Source of the DNA: Hyphomicrobiales bacterium
GTDB lineage: Bacteria; Pseudomonadota; Alphaproteobacteria; Rhizobiales; Rhizobiaceae
Assembly (NCBI GenBank): GCA_021775415.1
Contig: JAJFHV010000006.1
Coordinates: 1 to 64,000, forward strand
Length of the DNA: 64,000 nucleotides
Direction: 5' to 3'
Shown: piece by piece, positions 53,832 through 62,789 of the stretch
Numbering within the stretch: position 1 is the stretch's first letter
Layout: each line of letters opens with the position of its first letter
Program-made: the position numbers and the translations under genes
The notes under the pieces: generated by a model
Seen by the model: only the letters and a program-made list of their open reading frames with translations
What the model was told of the DNA's origin: nothing
The model's database searches: none

Positions 53832-56558
53832 ATGGAACGCAATCTCTTAAAATACGTCTGGGTGCACTCAAGGCGCGACCAACTATGGATGTTGATCATC
53901 ATCCTTTTGTCGATGCCGACATATTTTTTAAGCCTGGAACTGCCAAAACGGCTCGTCAATGAGCCGATTCAAGGTATTGGGTTCGAAAATCCAGGCGATG
54001 TTGCAAAATTCATGCGCATTGAGATGCCGTTTGGTGAATCGATCACAGGGTCGTCGGTGGTCCTGTTCAATGGGATTGAACTTGAACGGCTTGGTTATCT
54101 ATTAGCCCTTAGCATCACCTTCCTTGTACTGGTGGTCGCCAATGGTCAGTTTAAACTTTACATCAATACCTATAAGGGCCGCATGGGTGAACGCATCCTG
54201 CGCCGACTGCGGTTTGAATTGTTTGATCGGGTGCTGCGTTATCCAATGTCACGGTTCCGACGGACCCGGCCATCAGAAATAGCCAGCATGATCAAGGACG
54301 AGGTTGAACCGATGGGTGAGTTCATCGGTGATGCGTTTACCAACCCTATGCTAATGGCAGGGCAAGCATTAGTTGCGCTGTTGTTCATATTTCTCCAGCA
54401 TTTCTGGCTTGGCCTCGCAACCCTGGTTGTGGTGATATTCCAGGCATGGCTGGTGCCGGTGTTACGCCGGCGTCTCATCGAATTAAATAAAGAGCGCCAA
54501 ATAGTTTCGCGGCAGTTTGCTGGCAGACTGGGCGAAGTCGTGGAGGGCATTCAGGAATCTCACACCAACGACACTTCAAACCTTGAACGGGCAAACATTG
54601 CGGAAATCACCGGAAAATTGTTTTTAATCCGCTTTGAACTTTATCAGCGAAAATTCACGGTCAAGTTTATCAACAATTTTTTGATCCAGTTTCTTGCGTT
54701 TTTCTTCTATCTCGTTGGCGGCTACATGGCGATCCGCGGCACCCTCGATATCGGCCAGTTAATCGGTGTGATCGTCGCCTACAAAGATTTACCAGGGCCG
54801 ATCAAGGGCTTGATTGACCATGATCAAAAACGAAACGTAGTGACTGTACGCTACGAGCAGATTGTTGAGCAGTTTACCCAGGATGTCTTGCAAGACAAAG
54901 AATTGCAGGCTCCACCCGCAGAGCCGGTTTCGCGACTGTCCAGCGGTTATGAAGTATCACGGCTTGGCGTGGAGGATGAAAACGGCTCGCAATTGATTGT
55001 CAATGCAAGTACAAAGATTGATCTTTCTGAAAGAGTGGCAATTGTCGGTACTTTTGGCGGCGGCGCTGCGCAGTTTGCTGATGTACTTTCCGGGATATTA
55101 AAGCCAACCAGCGGCCGTGTCCTGCTTGATGGCAAATCAATTGATAGCTTGCCGGAATACGTTACCGGCCGCAACATCGGTTACATCTATGGCAGCACCT
55201 ACTTACCGCAGGCGAGTATCCTCGACATAATGTGTTACGTGTTGAAGAACGAGCCGGTCCGGTCATTGGAACGCAATGACCAGGAGCAAATGCATTTTGA
55301 TACTTTTCTGCAAGAAGCCCGGCGAGCCGGAGTTATCGAGTGGGACTACGCAGCGGACTGGATAGATTTTGAGCGCGTTGGAGCAAAAGATTCCGCAGAA
55401 TTTTCCGAACAAATTTTTCAAGTTCTGGAAAAGGTTGGCCTCGAGGGCGATGTGCGAGCATTGGGATTACGCGGTACACTAAACCCACAAGAACATCCCG
55501 AACTGTGCAATGCACTTGTAGATGCACGCAATCGGTTTCGCGGCCAGTTGGATAGCCTCGGGTTTTCGGAATTCGTCGAACCTTTCGATCCTGTAAAATA
55601 CAATTCCCAATCGTCGATAGGTGAAAACCTGCTGTTTGGCACAGCCATCGATCCCGAATTTGAGCCGGACAATATTGCATCAAATACGCTTGTTCGTTCA
55701 GTGCTGGCAAATGATGGATTGGAAGAAAACCTTTTCGCCATGGGTAAGGAAGTAGCATCAACGACCATTGAATTGTTCGGCGATCTAAATCCTGATAATC
55801 CGTTTTTTGACCAACTCAGTTATATGAACCCGGATGATCTTCCAGAGTATCGGGCAATCCTGACAAGAATCGGCAACAAACCTTACGACGAAGTCAGTGA
55901 CGCCGACCAGATTGCAATCCTCAAGCTCCCGCTTGCCTACACCGAAGACCAAAACCGGCTTGGATTGCTCGACGACAATTTGAAAAACAAAATACTCGAA
56001 GCCCGCAGTCGCCTGAATACCCGACTACAGGAACTGCCGGAAATGCCGATCGCGTTTTATGAACCCGATAGTTATAATCCGGCTGCAAGCGTTCTTGACA
56101 ACGTGCTGCTTGGGCGGGTCTCCCAATCAGCAGCCGAAGGCAATGAACGTGTCAGCGAAGCAATACAGAATTTGCTTGAGGAGATGAAGCTATCCGATGA
56201 CATCTTTCGAATTGGACTCAATTTCAATGTTGGTTCCGGCGGCAAACGGCTTTCCGAAACTCAGCGACAAAAACTGCACCTTGCCCGGGCGTTATTGAAG
56301 AAACCCGACATGTTGATCGTCAATCAGGGAATGAACAGCTTGGGCGCACGCGAGCAGAAACAGATTATTGAAACAGTTCTCAACGAAAGCATCAATTATG
56401 GTGACCGCAAAGCTGGCGTGGTTTGGGTCCCGGTAAATCCGGCTTTCTCGGAGCAATTTGATCGTGTAATAGTGTTTGACAATGGCGAAATCGTAGCTGA
56501 TGGCGCCCCTGCGGAACTTAAAAAATCAAGCCCAGTTTATCAGGAATTAATAAGCTAA
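53832..56558 (+). CDS. ABC-exporter-like membrane protein with degenerate, repeat-expanded ATPase domain
   Basis: 908 aa. The N-terminal half is an ABC exporter membrane domain of about six helices (about 19-320). The ATPase half keeps the fold but not the catalytic residues: Walker A reads VAIVGTFGGGAAQ (402-414, no Lys), the signature LSETQRQ, Walker B MLIVNQGMNSLG (Asp to Asn, Glu to Gln) and no His in VVWVPVNP. Between Walker A and the signature are about 330 extra residues in which the Q-loop/helical unit occurs three times (around 451, 590 and 749). ATG 53832 behind AGGGGGG is preferred to an upstream TTG. 37 nt before a cNMP-binding gene. Probably a regulated flippase-like or signalling pseudoenzyme, not an ordinary transporter. 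Confidence 0.8.
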   Translation: MERNLLKYVWVHSRRDQLWMLIIILLSMPTYFLSLELPKRLVNEPIQGIGFENPGDVAKFMRIEMPFGESITGSSVVLFNGIELERLGYLLALSITFLVLVVANGQFKLYINTYKGRMGERILRRLRFELFDRVLRYPMSRFRRTRPSEIASMIKDEVEPMGEFIGDAFTNPMLMAGQALVALLFIFLQHFWLGLATLVVVIFQAWLVPVLRRRLIELNKERQIVSRQFAGRLGEVVEGIQESHTNDTSNLERANIAEITGKLFLIRFELYQRKFTVKFINNFLIQFLAFFFYLVGGYMAIRGTLDIGQLIGVIVAYKDLPGPIKGLIDHDQKRNVVTVRYEQIVEQFTQDVLQDKELQAPPAEPVSRLSSGYEVSRLGVEDENGSQLIVNASTKIDLSERVAIVGTFGGGAAQFADVLSGILKPTSGRVLLDGKSIDSLPEYVTGRNIGYIYGSTYLPQASILDIMCYVLKNEPVRSLERNDQEQMHFDTFLQEARRAGVIEWDYAADWIDFERVGAKDSAEFSEQIFQVLEKVGLEGDVRALGLRGTLNPQEHPELCNALVDARNRFRGQLDSLGFSEFVEPFDPVKYNSQSSIGENLLFGTAIDPEFEPDNIASNTLVRSVLANDGLEENLFAMGKEVASTTIELFGDLNPDNPFFDQLSYMNPDDLPEYRAILTRIGNKPYDEVSDADQIAILKLPLAYTEDQNRLGLLDDNLKNKILEARSRLNTRLQELPEMPIAFYEPDSYNPAASVLDNVLLGRVSQSAAEGNERVSEAIQNLLEEMKLSDDIFRIGLNFNVGSGGKRLSETQRQKLHLARALLKKPDMLIVNQGMNSLGAREQKQIIETVLNESINYGDRKAGVVWVPVNPAFSEQFDRVIVFDNGEIVADGAPAELKKSSPVYQELIS

Positions 56559-56595
56559 CCCAGTATCTGTATCGTAAGATGGTAAGGAATTGACG

Positions 56596-57060
56596 ATGGC
56601 TACCTTATTGGAAGAAGTGGACCTGCTTCGGAAGATACCGCTGTTTGCAAGCGTAGACCCCGGAAAACTGAAACTGCTTGCTTTTGCATCTGACCGCCAA
56701 AACTACAAGGACGGTCAAAATCTCTTTAAGCAGGGCGATGTTGGCGATGCGGCATATGCAATTATTGACGGCTGTGCTCAGGTAATAATCGAGACACCGG
56801 GTGGTGAAGTACCGGTTGCCGAATTGGGATCCAACGAATTCATCGGTGAAATTGCCATATTATGTGACGTACCACGCACCGCTACTATTCGCGCCAAAGG
56901 CGATCTCCAAACCCTGAAAATCAAGAAGGAGCATTTTGTCGGCCTAATATCACAGTCCCCGGAGCTCGGCATAGAAGTTATGCGAGAGCTAGCCGCGCGA
57001 CTGTCAAAGACCACTGCCGAACTCAGCGAAGCGCGGCGAGAATTAAACAATGCAAAATGA
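56596..57060 (+). CDS. cyclic-nucleotide-binding-domain protein
   Basis: 154 aa made of one CNB domain, with no DNA-binding domain. The phosphate-binding cassette FIGEIAILCDVPRTATI keeps the Glu that contacts ribose and the Arg that contacts phosphate, so cAMP/cGMP binding is expected. A short C-terminal helix follows. ATG 56596 is chosen because AAGGAAT (56584-56590) precedes it; TTG 56590 would be in the ribosome site. Its stop overlaps the next start (ATGA), coupling it to the MBL-fold gene and, with the ABC-like gene, probably one operon. Confidence 0.88.
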   Translation: MATLLEEVDLLRKIPLFASVDPGKLKLLAFASDRQNYKDGQNLFKQGDVGDAAYAIIDGCAQVIIETPGGEVPVAELGSNEFIGEIAILCDVPRTATIRAKGDLQTLKIKKEHFVGLISQSPELGIEVMRELAARLSKTTAELSEARRELNNAK

Positions 57061-57950
57061 ATCTTCAATACTGTCCTCCAATTCGCGATAGTCAGGACGA
57101 CGCTAAATTGGCTCAGCCAAGCAAGAATTTGTTCGAGGTCCGGTTTTGGGGGAGCCGTGGGACCTTACCGTCACCCGGACAGCAATTTCGGATTGCCGGC
57201 GGCAATACAAATTGCACTGAGGTTACGTGTGGTGATCACACAATCATCTTTGACGCAGGCACCGGCATTCGGGAACTCGGCAGTAAGCTCGTAACGGAAA
57301 ACAAGGGTCGCAAAATTCATTTGATGATGACCCATGCGCACTATGACCATATTGAAGGGGTGCCATTTTTTGCACCCTTCTTCATGGCAGACTCCAAAGT
57401 TGATGTTTATTGCGGCGAACTCGACGGCAGTTCCTCGACAGAAGAAACCATCAAAAACCTGATGCGTCGGCCGTATTTTCCCGTTGGGCCGGATGTATTC
57501 ACCGCAGATGTAACCTTTAATGACATCAAATCTGGTGACAATATCGGTTTGACGGATGAAATAAAAATCCGAACTGCTCCACTAAATCATCCAGGCGGTG
57601 CAACAGCTTACCGGATTGATTTTGAAGGCCGCTCATTTGCCTGCATCACAGACACGGAGCATGTGCCGGGTAAGCCGGACCAGGATGTCCTGGAACTCAT
57701 CGATGGCGTGGATCTGTTCATCTATGACAGCAGCCTTTGTGATGAGGAACTTTCAGAATTCGCCGGTTACGGGCACTCAACCTACGAAGAAGGCATGCGC
57801 TTGTGCAAAATGGCCGGTGCAAAGGCGTTTTTGGCATTTCATCACATGCCATTCAGAACTGATGTGGAACTCGACCGGTTTGAAAAAATCATCCAGGAAG
57901 ATAATCCAAACAGTGGCATCGCCCGTGAAGGTAGCACCGTTATATTGTAA
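57057..57950 (+). CDS. metallo-beta-lactamase-fold hydrolase
   Basis: 297 aa. The zinc motif HAHYDH (about 94-99) and the downstream Asp/His (CITDTEH; final AFHHMPF) are intact; IIFDAGTGIRELG and GNTNCTEV match cyclic-phosphodiesterase/PhnP-like MBL proteins, though the target could be a nucleotide or phosphoester of another kind. It is fused in translation to the CNB gene. A cyclic-nucleotide phosphodiesterase role fits the neighbourhood but is inferred only. Confidence 0.82.
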   Translation: MNLQYCPPIRDSQDDAKLAQPSKNLFEVRFWGSRGTLPSPGQQFRIAGGNTNCTEVTCGDHTIIFDAGTGIRELGSKLVTENKGRKIHLMMTHAHYDHIEGVPFFAPFFMADSKVDVYCGELDGSSSTEETIKNLMRRPYFPVGPDVFTADVTFNDIKSGDNIGLTDEIKIRTAPLNHPGGATAYRIDFEGRSFACITDTEHVPGKPDQDVLELIDGVDLFIYDSSLCDEELSEFAGYGHSTYEEGMRLCKMAGAKAFLAFHHMPFRTDVELDRFEKIIQEDNPNSGIAREGSTVIL

Positions 57951-58154
57951 GTAGCTCGGCTCGACGTTCCGGTTATTGGCCGGAATTTGTTTGATTTTTT
58001 GAGCAACGCCACGAGCTTAAATTTCTGCATAACTTTAATTTTCCTGGTGCCCAAACCTTGCAAAAGTCAAAATTTACGTGAAAAATTAGACACAGGAGCG
58101 ACCGCAACCCATATTATAGGTGTTGTAAGAGATAAATTACGGGGAGATTGGCAA

Positions 58155-59447
58155 ATGCAATCAGTCCGAAAAATGCCCAAACAGCAGCATGGCCCGCGTA
58201 CGACGGTTCTTGAAAAGTATTTCAAGAACGCCATCGAAATCAACCATAATAATATTGTAGAGACCACGAAGTCCCTTCCGTTTTACACACGCATAGTTAT
58301 GCAGCAATTGTTGCGACTGGAGACCGGCATCCTTTTATTGAGAACGCCCGACGGGAATTCTTTCAAGATCACAGCAGGCAAAAAAGGTCCAACCGGTATA
58401 CTGATCCTGCAAAATTGGGGCCTGCCAAGGCGTGCTGCCAGCGGTGGTTCTATTGGCATTGCAGAAAGCTATATCGATGGTGAGTGGGATAGCCCCGATG
58501 TCACCCAATTGCTCGAATTGGTAAGTTTGAACGTCGAGGTTTACGAGGACATGGCAAATCAGGGGTGGTTGCAAAATATGGTTGAATCCATCCGCCACTG
58601 GTTCCACGAAAACACACCATCAGGTTCAAAGCGAAACATCGCGGCACATTACGATCTTGGAAACGAGTTTTACAAATTGTGGCTTGATCCAAGCATGACC
58701 TATTCATCAGCAATTTTTGCCGATGGCGCCAATTCGCTGGAGTCAGCCCAAAACGACAAATACCGTTCGCTTGCCAAACGTGCAGGTATCACACCGGACA
58801 GCCATGTGCTGGAAATCGGATGCGGTTGGGGCGGGTTTGCGGAGTTTGTCGCCCGGGAAATCGGTGCAAAAGTTACCGGCCTTACCATCTCCCGTGAACA
58901 ACTGGAATTTGCACGCCGCCGCATAGCCAAAGCAGGCCTCAATGAGAAGGTCGATTTCAAGTTTCAGGACTATCGGGAAGAAACCGGCAAATACGATCAA
59001 GTTGCATCGATTGAAATGTTTGAGGCTGTTGGCGAAAAATACTGGCCGATCTATTTTGAGAAGGTTCACGATTGCCTCAAGAAAGGTGGAACTGCAGGAC
59101 TGCAAATTATAACCATCGAGGACAAATCTTTCGAATCTTATCGCCGTCGCCCGGATTTCATCCAGCGCTATATCTTTCCAGGAGGAATGCTACCTTCGCC
59201 CTCCGCGCTTGCCAAAGTTACTGGAAAATCAGGGTTGTTGTTGGAAAGTGAACGAATATTTCCCCAGGATTATGCCCGCACCCTGCACGAGTGGCGGCTG
59301 AAATTCTGGGAGAAATGGGATGAGATCAAAACCCTCGGATTCGATCATCGATTCAAGCGAATGTGGGAGTTTTACCTGTATTATTGCGAGGCAGGATTCC
59401 GCACAGAAGGAATTGATGTGCGGCAGATGTTTTACCGCCGTTCCTAA
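58155..59447 (+). CDS. cfa: cyclopropane-fatty-acyl-phospholipid synthase
   Basis: 430 aa. It methylates unsaturated acyl chains in membrane phospholipid using SAM. Motif I VLEIGCGWGGFAEFVA is diagnostic, with NIAAHYDLGNEFYKLWLDPSMTYSSA upstream and YIFPGGMLPS downstream. ATG 58155 with GGGGAG eight nt before is preferred to GTG/ATG starts farther up, which would add 56 residues. Located downstream of the MBL gene on the same strand, 204 nt away. Confidence 0.93.
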   Translation: MQSVRKMPKQQHGPRTTVLEKYFKNAIEINHNNIVETTKSLPFYTRIVMQQLLRLETGILLLRTPDGNSFKITAGKKGPTGILILQNWGLPRRAASGGSIGIAESYIDGEWDSPDVTQLLELVSLNVEVYEDMANQGWLQNMVESIRHWFHENTPSGSKRNIAAHYDLGNEFYKLWLDPSMTYSSAIFADGANSLESAQNDKYRSLAKRAGITPDSHVLEIGCGWGGFAEFVAREIGAKVTGLTISREQLEFARRRIAKAGLNEKVDFKFQDYREETGKYDQVASIEMFEAVGEKYWPIYFEKVHDCLKKGGTAGLQIITIEDKSFESYRRRPDFIQRYIFPGGMLPSPSALAKVTGKSGLLLESERIFPQDYARTLHEWRLKFWEKWDEIKTLGFDHRFKRMWEFYLYYCEAGFRTEGIDVRQMFYRRS

Positions 59448-59561
59448 ACCAGCAATATAATTTGTATTTCGGTGCCAACAGCAGCAAGGAATGCCTTGCG
59501 AGCAGCCTGTCATTTGCAATAACTTGGCTCAAATCTCAACTGCCCTCAGAACGGAAAATGC

Positions 59562-60605
59562 ATGTCAATTAAAACCAACACCGTTGATGCCATCGGAAAC
59601 ACACCGCTTATTCGGTTAACTCAGGCTTCTGAGCAAACCGGTTGTGAAATTCTTGGCAAGGCAGAGTTCATGAACCCAGGTCAGTCAGTTAAAGACCGCG
59701 CAGGCCTGTTCATCATCGAAGATGCAATCAAGAAGGGGCAATTAAAGCCGGGTGGTACGATTGTAGAGGGGACTGCTGGCAATACGGGAATTGGTCTGAC
59801 GGTGGTGGCCAATGCGATGGGATTCAAAACAGTCATTGTCATTCCGGTCACCCAGTCACAGGAAAAGAAGGATGCCCTTCGAATTCTGGGTGCAAAACTG
59901 GTTGAGGTCCCGGCTGTCTCTTACAAGGATCCAAACAACTACGTGAAAATTTCCGGCCGTTTAGCGGAGCAACTCAACAACAGTGAACCCAACGGCGCAA
60001 TATGGGCAAACCAATTCGACAACGTTGCAAATCGCGAAGGACACATGCGCACGACAGCTCAGGAAATCTGGCAGCAAACCGACGGCAAGGTGGACGCATT
60101 TGTAAGCGCCGTTGGAACCGGAGGCACACTCGCCGGCGTTGGCATGGCTTTGAAAGAAAAGAACAAGGATATCAAAATCGGCCTGGCCGATCCGATGGGT
60201 GCTGCACTTTATGAGTACTACGCCAATGGCGAACTGAAAGCAGAAGGAAGTTCAATTACAGAAGGAATTGGTCAGGGCCGCATCACTGCAAATCTGGTGG
60301 ATGCGCCAGTCGACATTCCGTTCCAGATTCCCGACAGCGAAGCGATCCCGATTGTGTTTGATCTGCTTCAACACGAAGGCCTGTGCATGGGGGCTTCTAC
60401 GGGAATCAACATTGCAGGTGCCATCCGGATGGCCAGCGAACTCGGGCCCGGACACACGATTGTCACGGTGCTTTGTGATTTTGGCAGCCGTTATCAGTCA
60501 AAACTGTTTAATCCGAAATTTCTCCGCTCCAAGGAGCTACCGGTGCCAGCATGGCTCGTGGACAAATCCATCCCGGAAGTCCCGTTTGAGATGGCCAACG
60601 CCTAA
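59562..60605 (+). CDS. cysK: cysteine synthase A (O-acetylserine sulfhydrylase)
   Basis: 347 aa PLP enzyme making cysteine from O-acetylserine and sulfide. The Schiff-base Lys is in NPGQSVKDRAG (about 37-47), the substrate loop in EGTAGNTGIGL and the phosphate loop in GTGGTLAG. It is somewhat longer than E. coli CysK, with an extended C-terminus. No close operon partner; alaX begins 22 nt after its stop. Confidence 0.92.
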   Translation: MSIKTNTVDAIGNTPLIRLTQASEQTGCEILGKAEFMNPGQSVKDRAGLFIIEDAIKKGQLKPGGTIVEGTAGNTGIGLTVVANAMGFKTVIVIPVTQSQEKKDALRILGAKLVEVPAVSYKDPNNYVKISGRLAEQLNNSEPNGAIWANQFDNVANREGHMRTTAQEIWQQTDGKVDAFVSAVGTGGTLAGVGMALKEKNKDIKIGLADPMGAALYEYYANGELKAEGSSITEGIGQGRITANLVDAPVDIPFQIPDSEAIPIVFDLLQHEGLCMGASTGINIAGAIRMASELGPGHTIVTVLCDFGSRYQSKLFNPKFLRSKELPVPAWLVDKSIPEVPFEMANA

Positions 60606-60627
60606 AGATTAGCGGAGAACATCGGAC

Positions 60628-61371
60628 ATGGCTCACCAGACCCATGCGGCATTTCTGGAGGATGCTTATCAGTCCAGCTGTGAAAGTACGGTCGTCGCGA
60701 TTAACGAACGCGGTGGCATCATTCTCGATAAGACAAATTTCTACGCCGCCAGCGGCGGGCAACCTGGCGATACAGGCACCCTGGAACTCGCAAACGGTTC
60801 AAAAATTGAAATTGCCGCAACCGTTTGCGGTGAAACCAAGCAGGAAATCATACTGGTACCCACAGAAGGTTCACCATTACCGGACATTGGTAATGCTGTA
60901 ACCAGCCAACTGGACTGGGAACGGCGCTACAAATTTATGAAAATGCACACGGCCTGCCATCTACTGAGCGTTGTTTGCCCCTATCCAATCACCGGAGCAG
61001 GCGTCGGTGAAAATGAAAGCCGGATTGATTTTGAACTGCCTGAAGTTGGCGTTACCAAGCAGGAAGTTTCGCAACTGTTGATGGAACTGGTCAATGCGAA
61101 TCACCCGGTATTCACGCAGTGGATAAGTGAGGCGGAGCTTGATGCCGATCCATCGATAATTCGATCCAAAAACGTCAAACCGCCGCGTGGTATTGGAAAT
61201 ATCCGGCTGGTTTGCATCGGTGAAAATTCATCCATTGACAGTCAACCATGTGGCGGTACACATGTAAGGCATACCGGTGAAATCGGTGAAATTCACATTG
61301 GAAAGATTGAAAACAAGGGTAGGGAAAACAGGCGCTTTCGAATCCGGTTTGGAACATCACCTCAAGGCTAA
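60628..61371 (+). CDS. alanyl-tRNA editing protein AlaX-type
   Basis: 247 aa. The free-standing editing domain of AlaRS that deacylates mischarged Ser-tRNA-Ala or Gly-tRNA-Ala. Zinc ligands: HTACH (HxxxH) and CGGTHV (CxxxH). A type II AlaX by length, with the N-terminal TNFYAASGGQPGDTG segment. In the run cysK-alaX-sseA-gnat, all same strand with tiny gaps. Confidence 0.9.
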   Translation: MAHQTHAAFLEDAYQSSCESTVVAINERGGIILDKTNFYAASGGQPGDTGTLELANGSKIEIAATVCGETKQEIILVPTEGSPLPDIGNAVTSQLDWERRYKFMKMHTACHLLSVVCPYPITGAGVGENESRIDFELPEVGVTKQEVSQLLMELVNANHPVFTQWISEAELDADPSIIRSKNVKPPRGIGNIRLVCIGENSSIDSQPCGGTHVRHTGEIGEIHIGKIENKGRENRRFRIRFGTSPQG

Positions 61372-61374
61372 GGT

Positions 61375-62229
61375 ATGGACTCCGATAGGACTAGCACAAA
61401 TTTCATAACCCCACTGGATGCCATAGAGGTAATCGGGCGCGAGGGCGTGTCCTTTGTCGACGCTTCCTGGTATTTGCCGGCACAAGAACGCGATGGCCAC
61501 TCAGAATACCTTTCCATGCGCATACCCGGCGCGGTTTTCTTCGACATTAATAAAATTTCGGACCAAACTACCGATCTTCCACATATGTTGCCGACCCCGG
61601 ATCATTTTGCACGCGATGTGGGCGCCTTGGGCATCAGCAACCACAATCTGATCATTGTGTATGACGGTCCTGGTTTGTTTTCAGCGGCAAGGGTTTGGTG
61701 GACATTCCGCATTATGGGTGCATCAAACGTTGTCATCCTCGAAGGCGGATTCGATCGCTGGAAAGAAAACGGTTTCCCAATCGAGACCGGCAATCCAAAT
61801 CCTCCCGTCGTTCGGGTATTTGAAGCAAATTTCGACCCTGCCCGGGTCGCAAACCTTGCGAGCGTCAGCAACAATATTGAAACAGATGAAGCTGTCGTTA
61901 TTGATGCCCGGCCAGCTGCGCGATTTGCTGGAGAGGCAGCAGAGCCTCGAGCGGGATTGAGAAGCGGTCATATCCCTGGATCAAAATCGCTTCCGGCAAA
62001 CAGCCTTGTTGAAGAGGGAAGACTCAAAGATACAGCCGAACTTGATACAATCTTCAGTAATTTGGGTATAAAGTCAGATACGCCAGTCATCACAAGCTGC
62101 GGTTCAGGGGTTACAGCAGCGATTTTAAGTCTCGCACTTTCGGAGACTGGCCGTGACAACTATCGACTCTATGACGGATCCTGGGCGGAATGGGGTGTGA
62201 AAGGTGGACCCCCGATCAAGACGAAATGA
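61375..62229 (+). CDS. sseA: 3-mercaptopyruvate sulfurtransferase-type rhodanese
   Basis: 284 aa tandem rhodanese, transferring sulfane sulfur to thiol acceptors or cyanide. The active-site loop CGSGVTA (Cys about 239) is that of mercaptopyruvate sulfurtransferase rather than thiosulfate:cyanide rhodanese (CRKGVT). N-terminal FVDASWYLP is the inactive repeat's landmark. Starts 4 nt behind alaX; stop overlaps the next start. Confidence 0.9.
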   Translation: MDSDRTSTNFITPLDAIEVIGREGVSFVDASWYLPAQERDGHSEYLSMRIPGAVFFDINKISDQTTDLPHMLPTPDHFARDVGALGISNHNLIIVYDGPGLFSAARVWWTFRIMGASNVVILEGGFDRWKENGFPIETGNPNPPVVRVFEANFDPARVANLASVSNNIETDEAVVIDARPAARFAGEAAEPRAGLRSGHIPGSKSLPANSLVEEGRLKDTAELDTIFSNLGIKSDTPVITSCGSGVTAAILSLALSETGRDNYRLYDGSWAEWGVKGGPPIKTK

Positions 62230-62789
62230 CAGAAAAAAAGATCCCCAAGGGCAAAAAACCACCGCGACGAAAGAAGATGCTGTCAGCACATGTCACGCAT
62301 CTTGAAATGACTCATCCTTTGTTGCGCAGTTTACCGGTTCCAACCCGCCCGATGATTGCGCTAATGCGCGCCAAGAACATTTCCACCGGATTTTATCGAT
62401 ACATGTATGAATTGGTTGGCAAGTCTCATCACTGGCAAGACCGCAGACTGATAGATGACTTCGAACTGGACGAAATCATCAATTGTGATGAATGCGAAAT
62501 CCATGTGCTTTACGCAGATGGATGTCCCGCCGGTTTCTTTGAGTTTTCCACCGCCGCCCTGCCCGAGACCGTTGAATTTGTACATATCGGGATAAGCCCT
62601 GACATTCAGGGTTTGGGAATTGGAAAATGGTTTGTGTCGACAGCCATTCGCACAGCCTGGTTACACAAGCCCGGCAGGTTGATCGTGCACACAAACACAC
62701 TCGATCACCCTGCCGCTTTGCCATTGTATCAGCGACTTGGGTTTTCTCCCTTCGCTGTCAGCGATGAAATTATAGAGCCCTGGAACTAG
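62226..62789 (+). CDS. GNAT-family N-acetyltransferase
   Basis: 187 aa from ATG 62226 (ATGA overlap with sseA). The acetyl-CoA motif VEFVHIGISPDIQGLGIGKWFV (Q/R-x-x-G-x-G/A) is clear. The N-terminus is Lys/Arg/Pro-rich and unusual. Substrate unknown. It ends tail to tail with the alanine dehydrogenase gene over 4 nt. Confidence 0.82.
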   Translation: MTEKKIPKGKKPPRRKKMLSAHVTHLEMTHPLLRSLPVPTRPMIALMRAKNISTGFYRYMYELVGKSHHWQDRRLIDDFELDEIINCDECEIHVLYADGCPAGFFEFSTAALPETVEFVHIGISPDIQGLGIGKWFVSTAIRTAWLHKPGRLIVHTNTLDHPAALPLYQRLGFSPFAVSDEIIEPWN

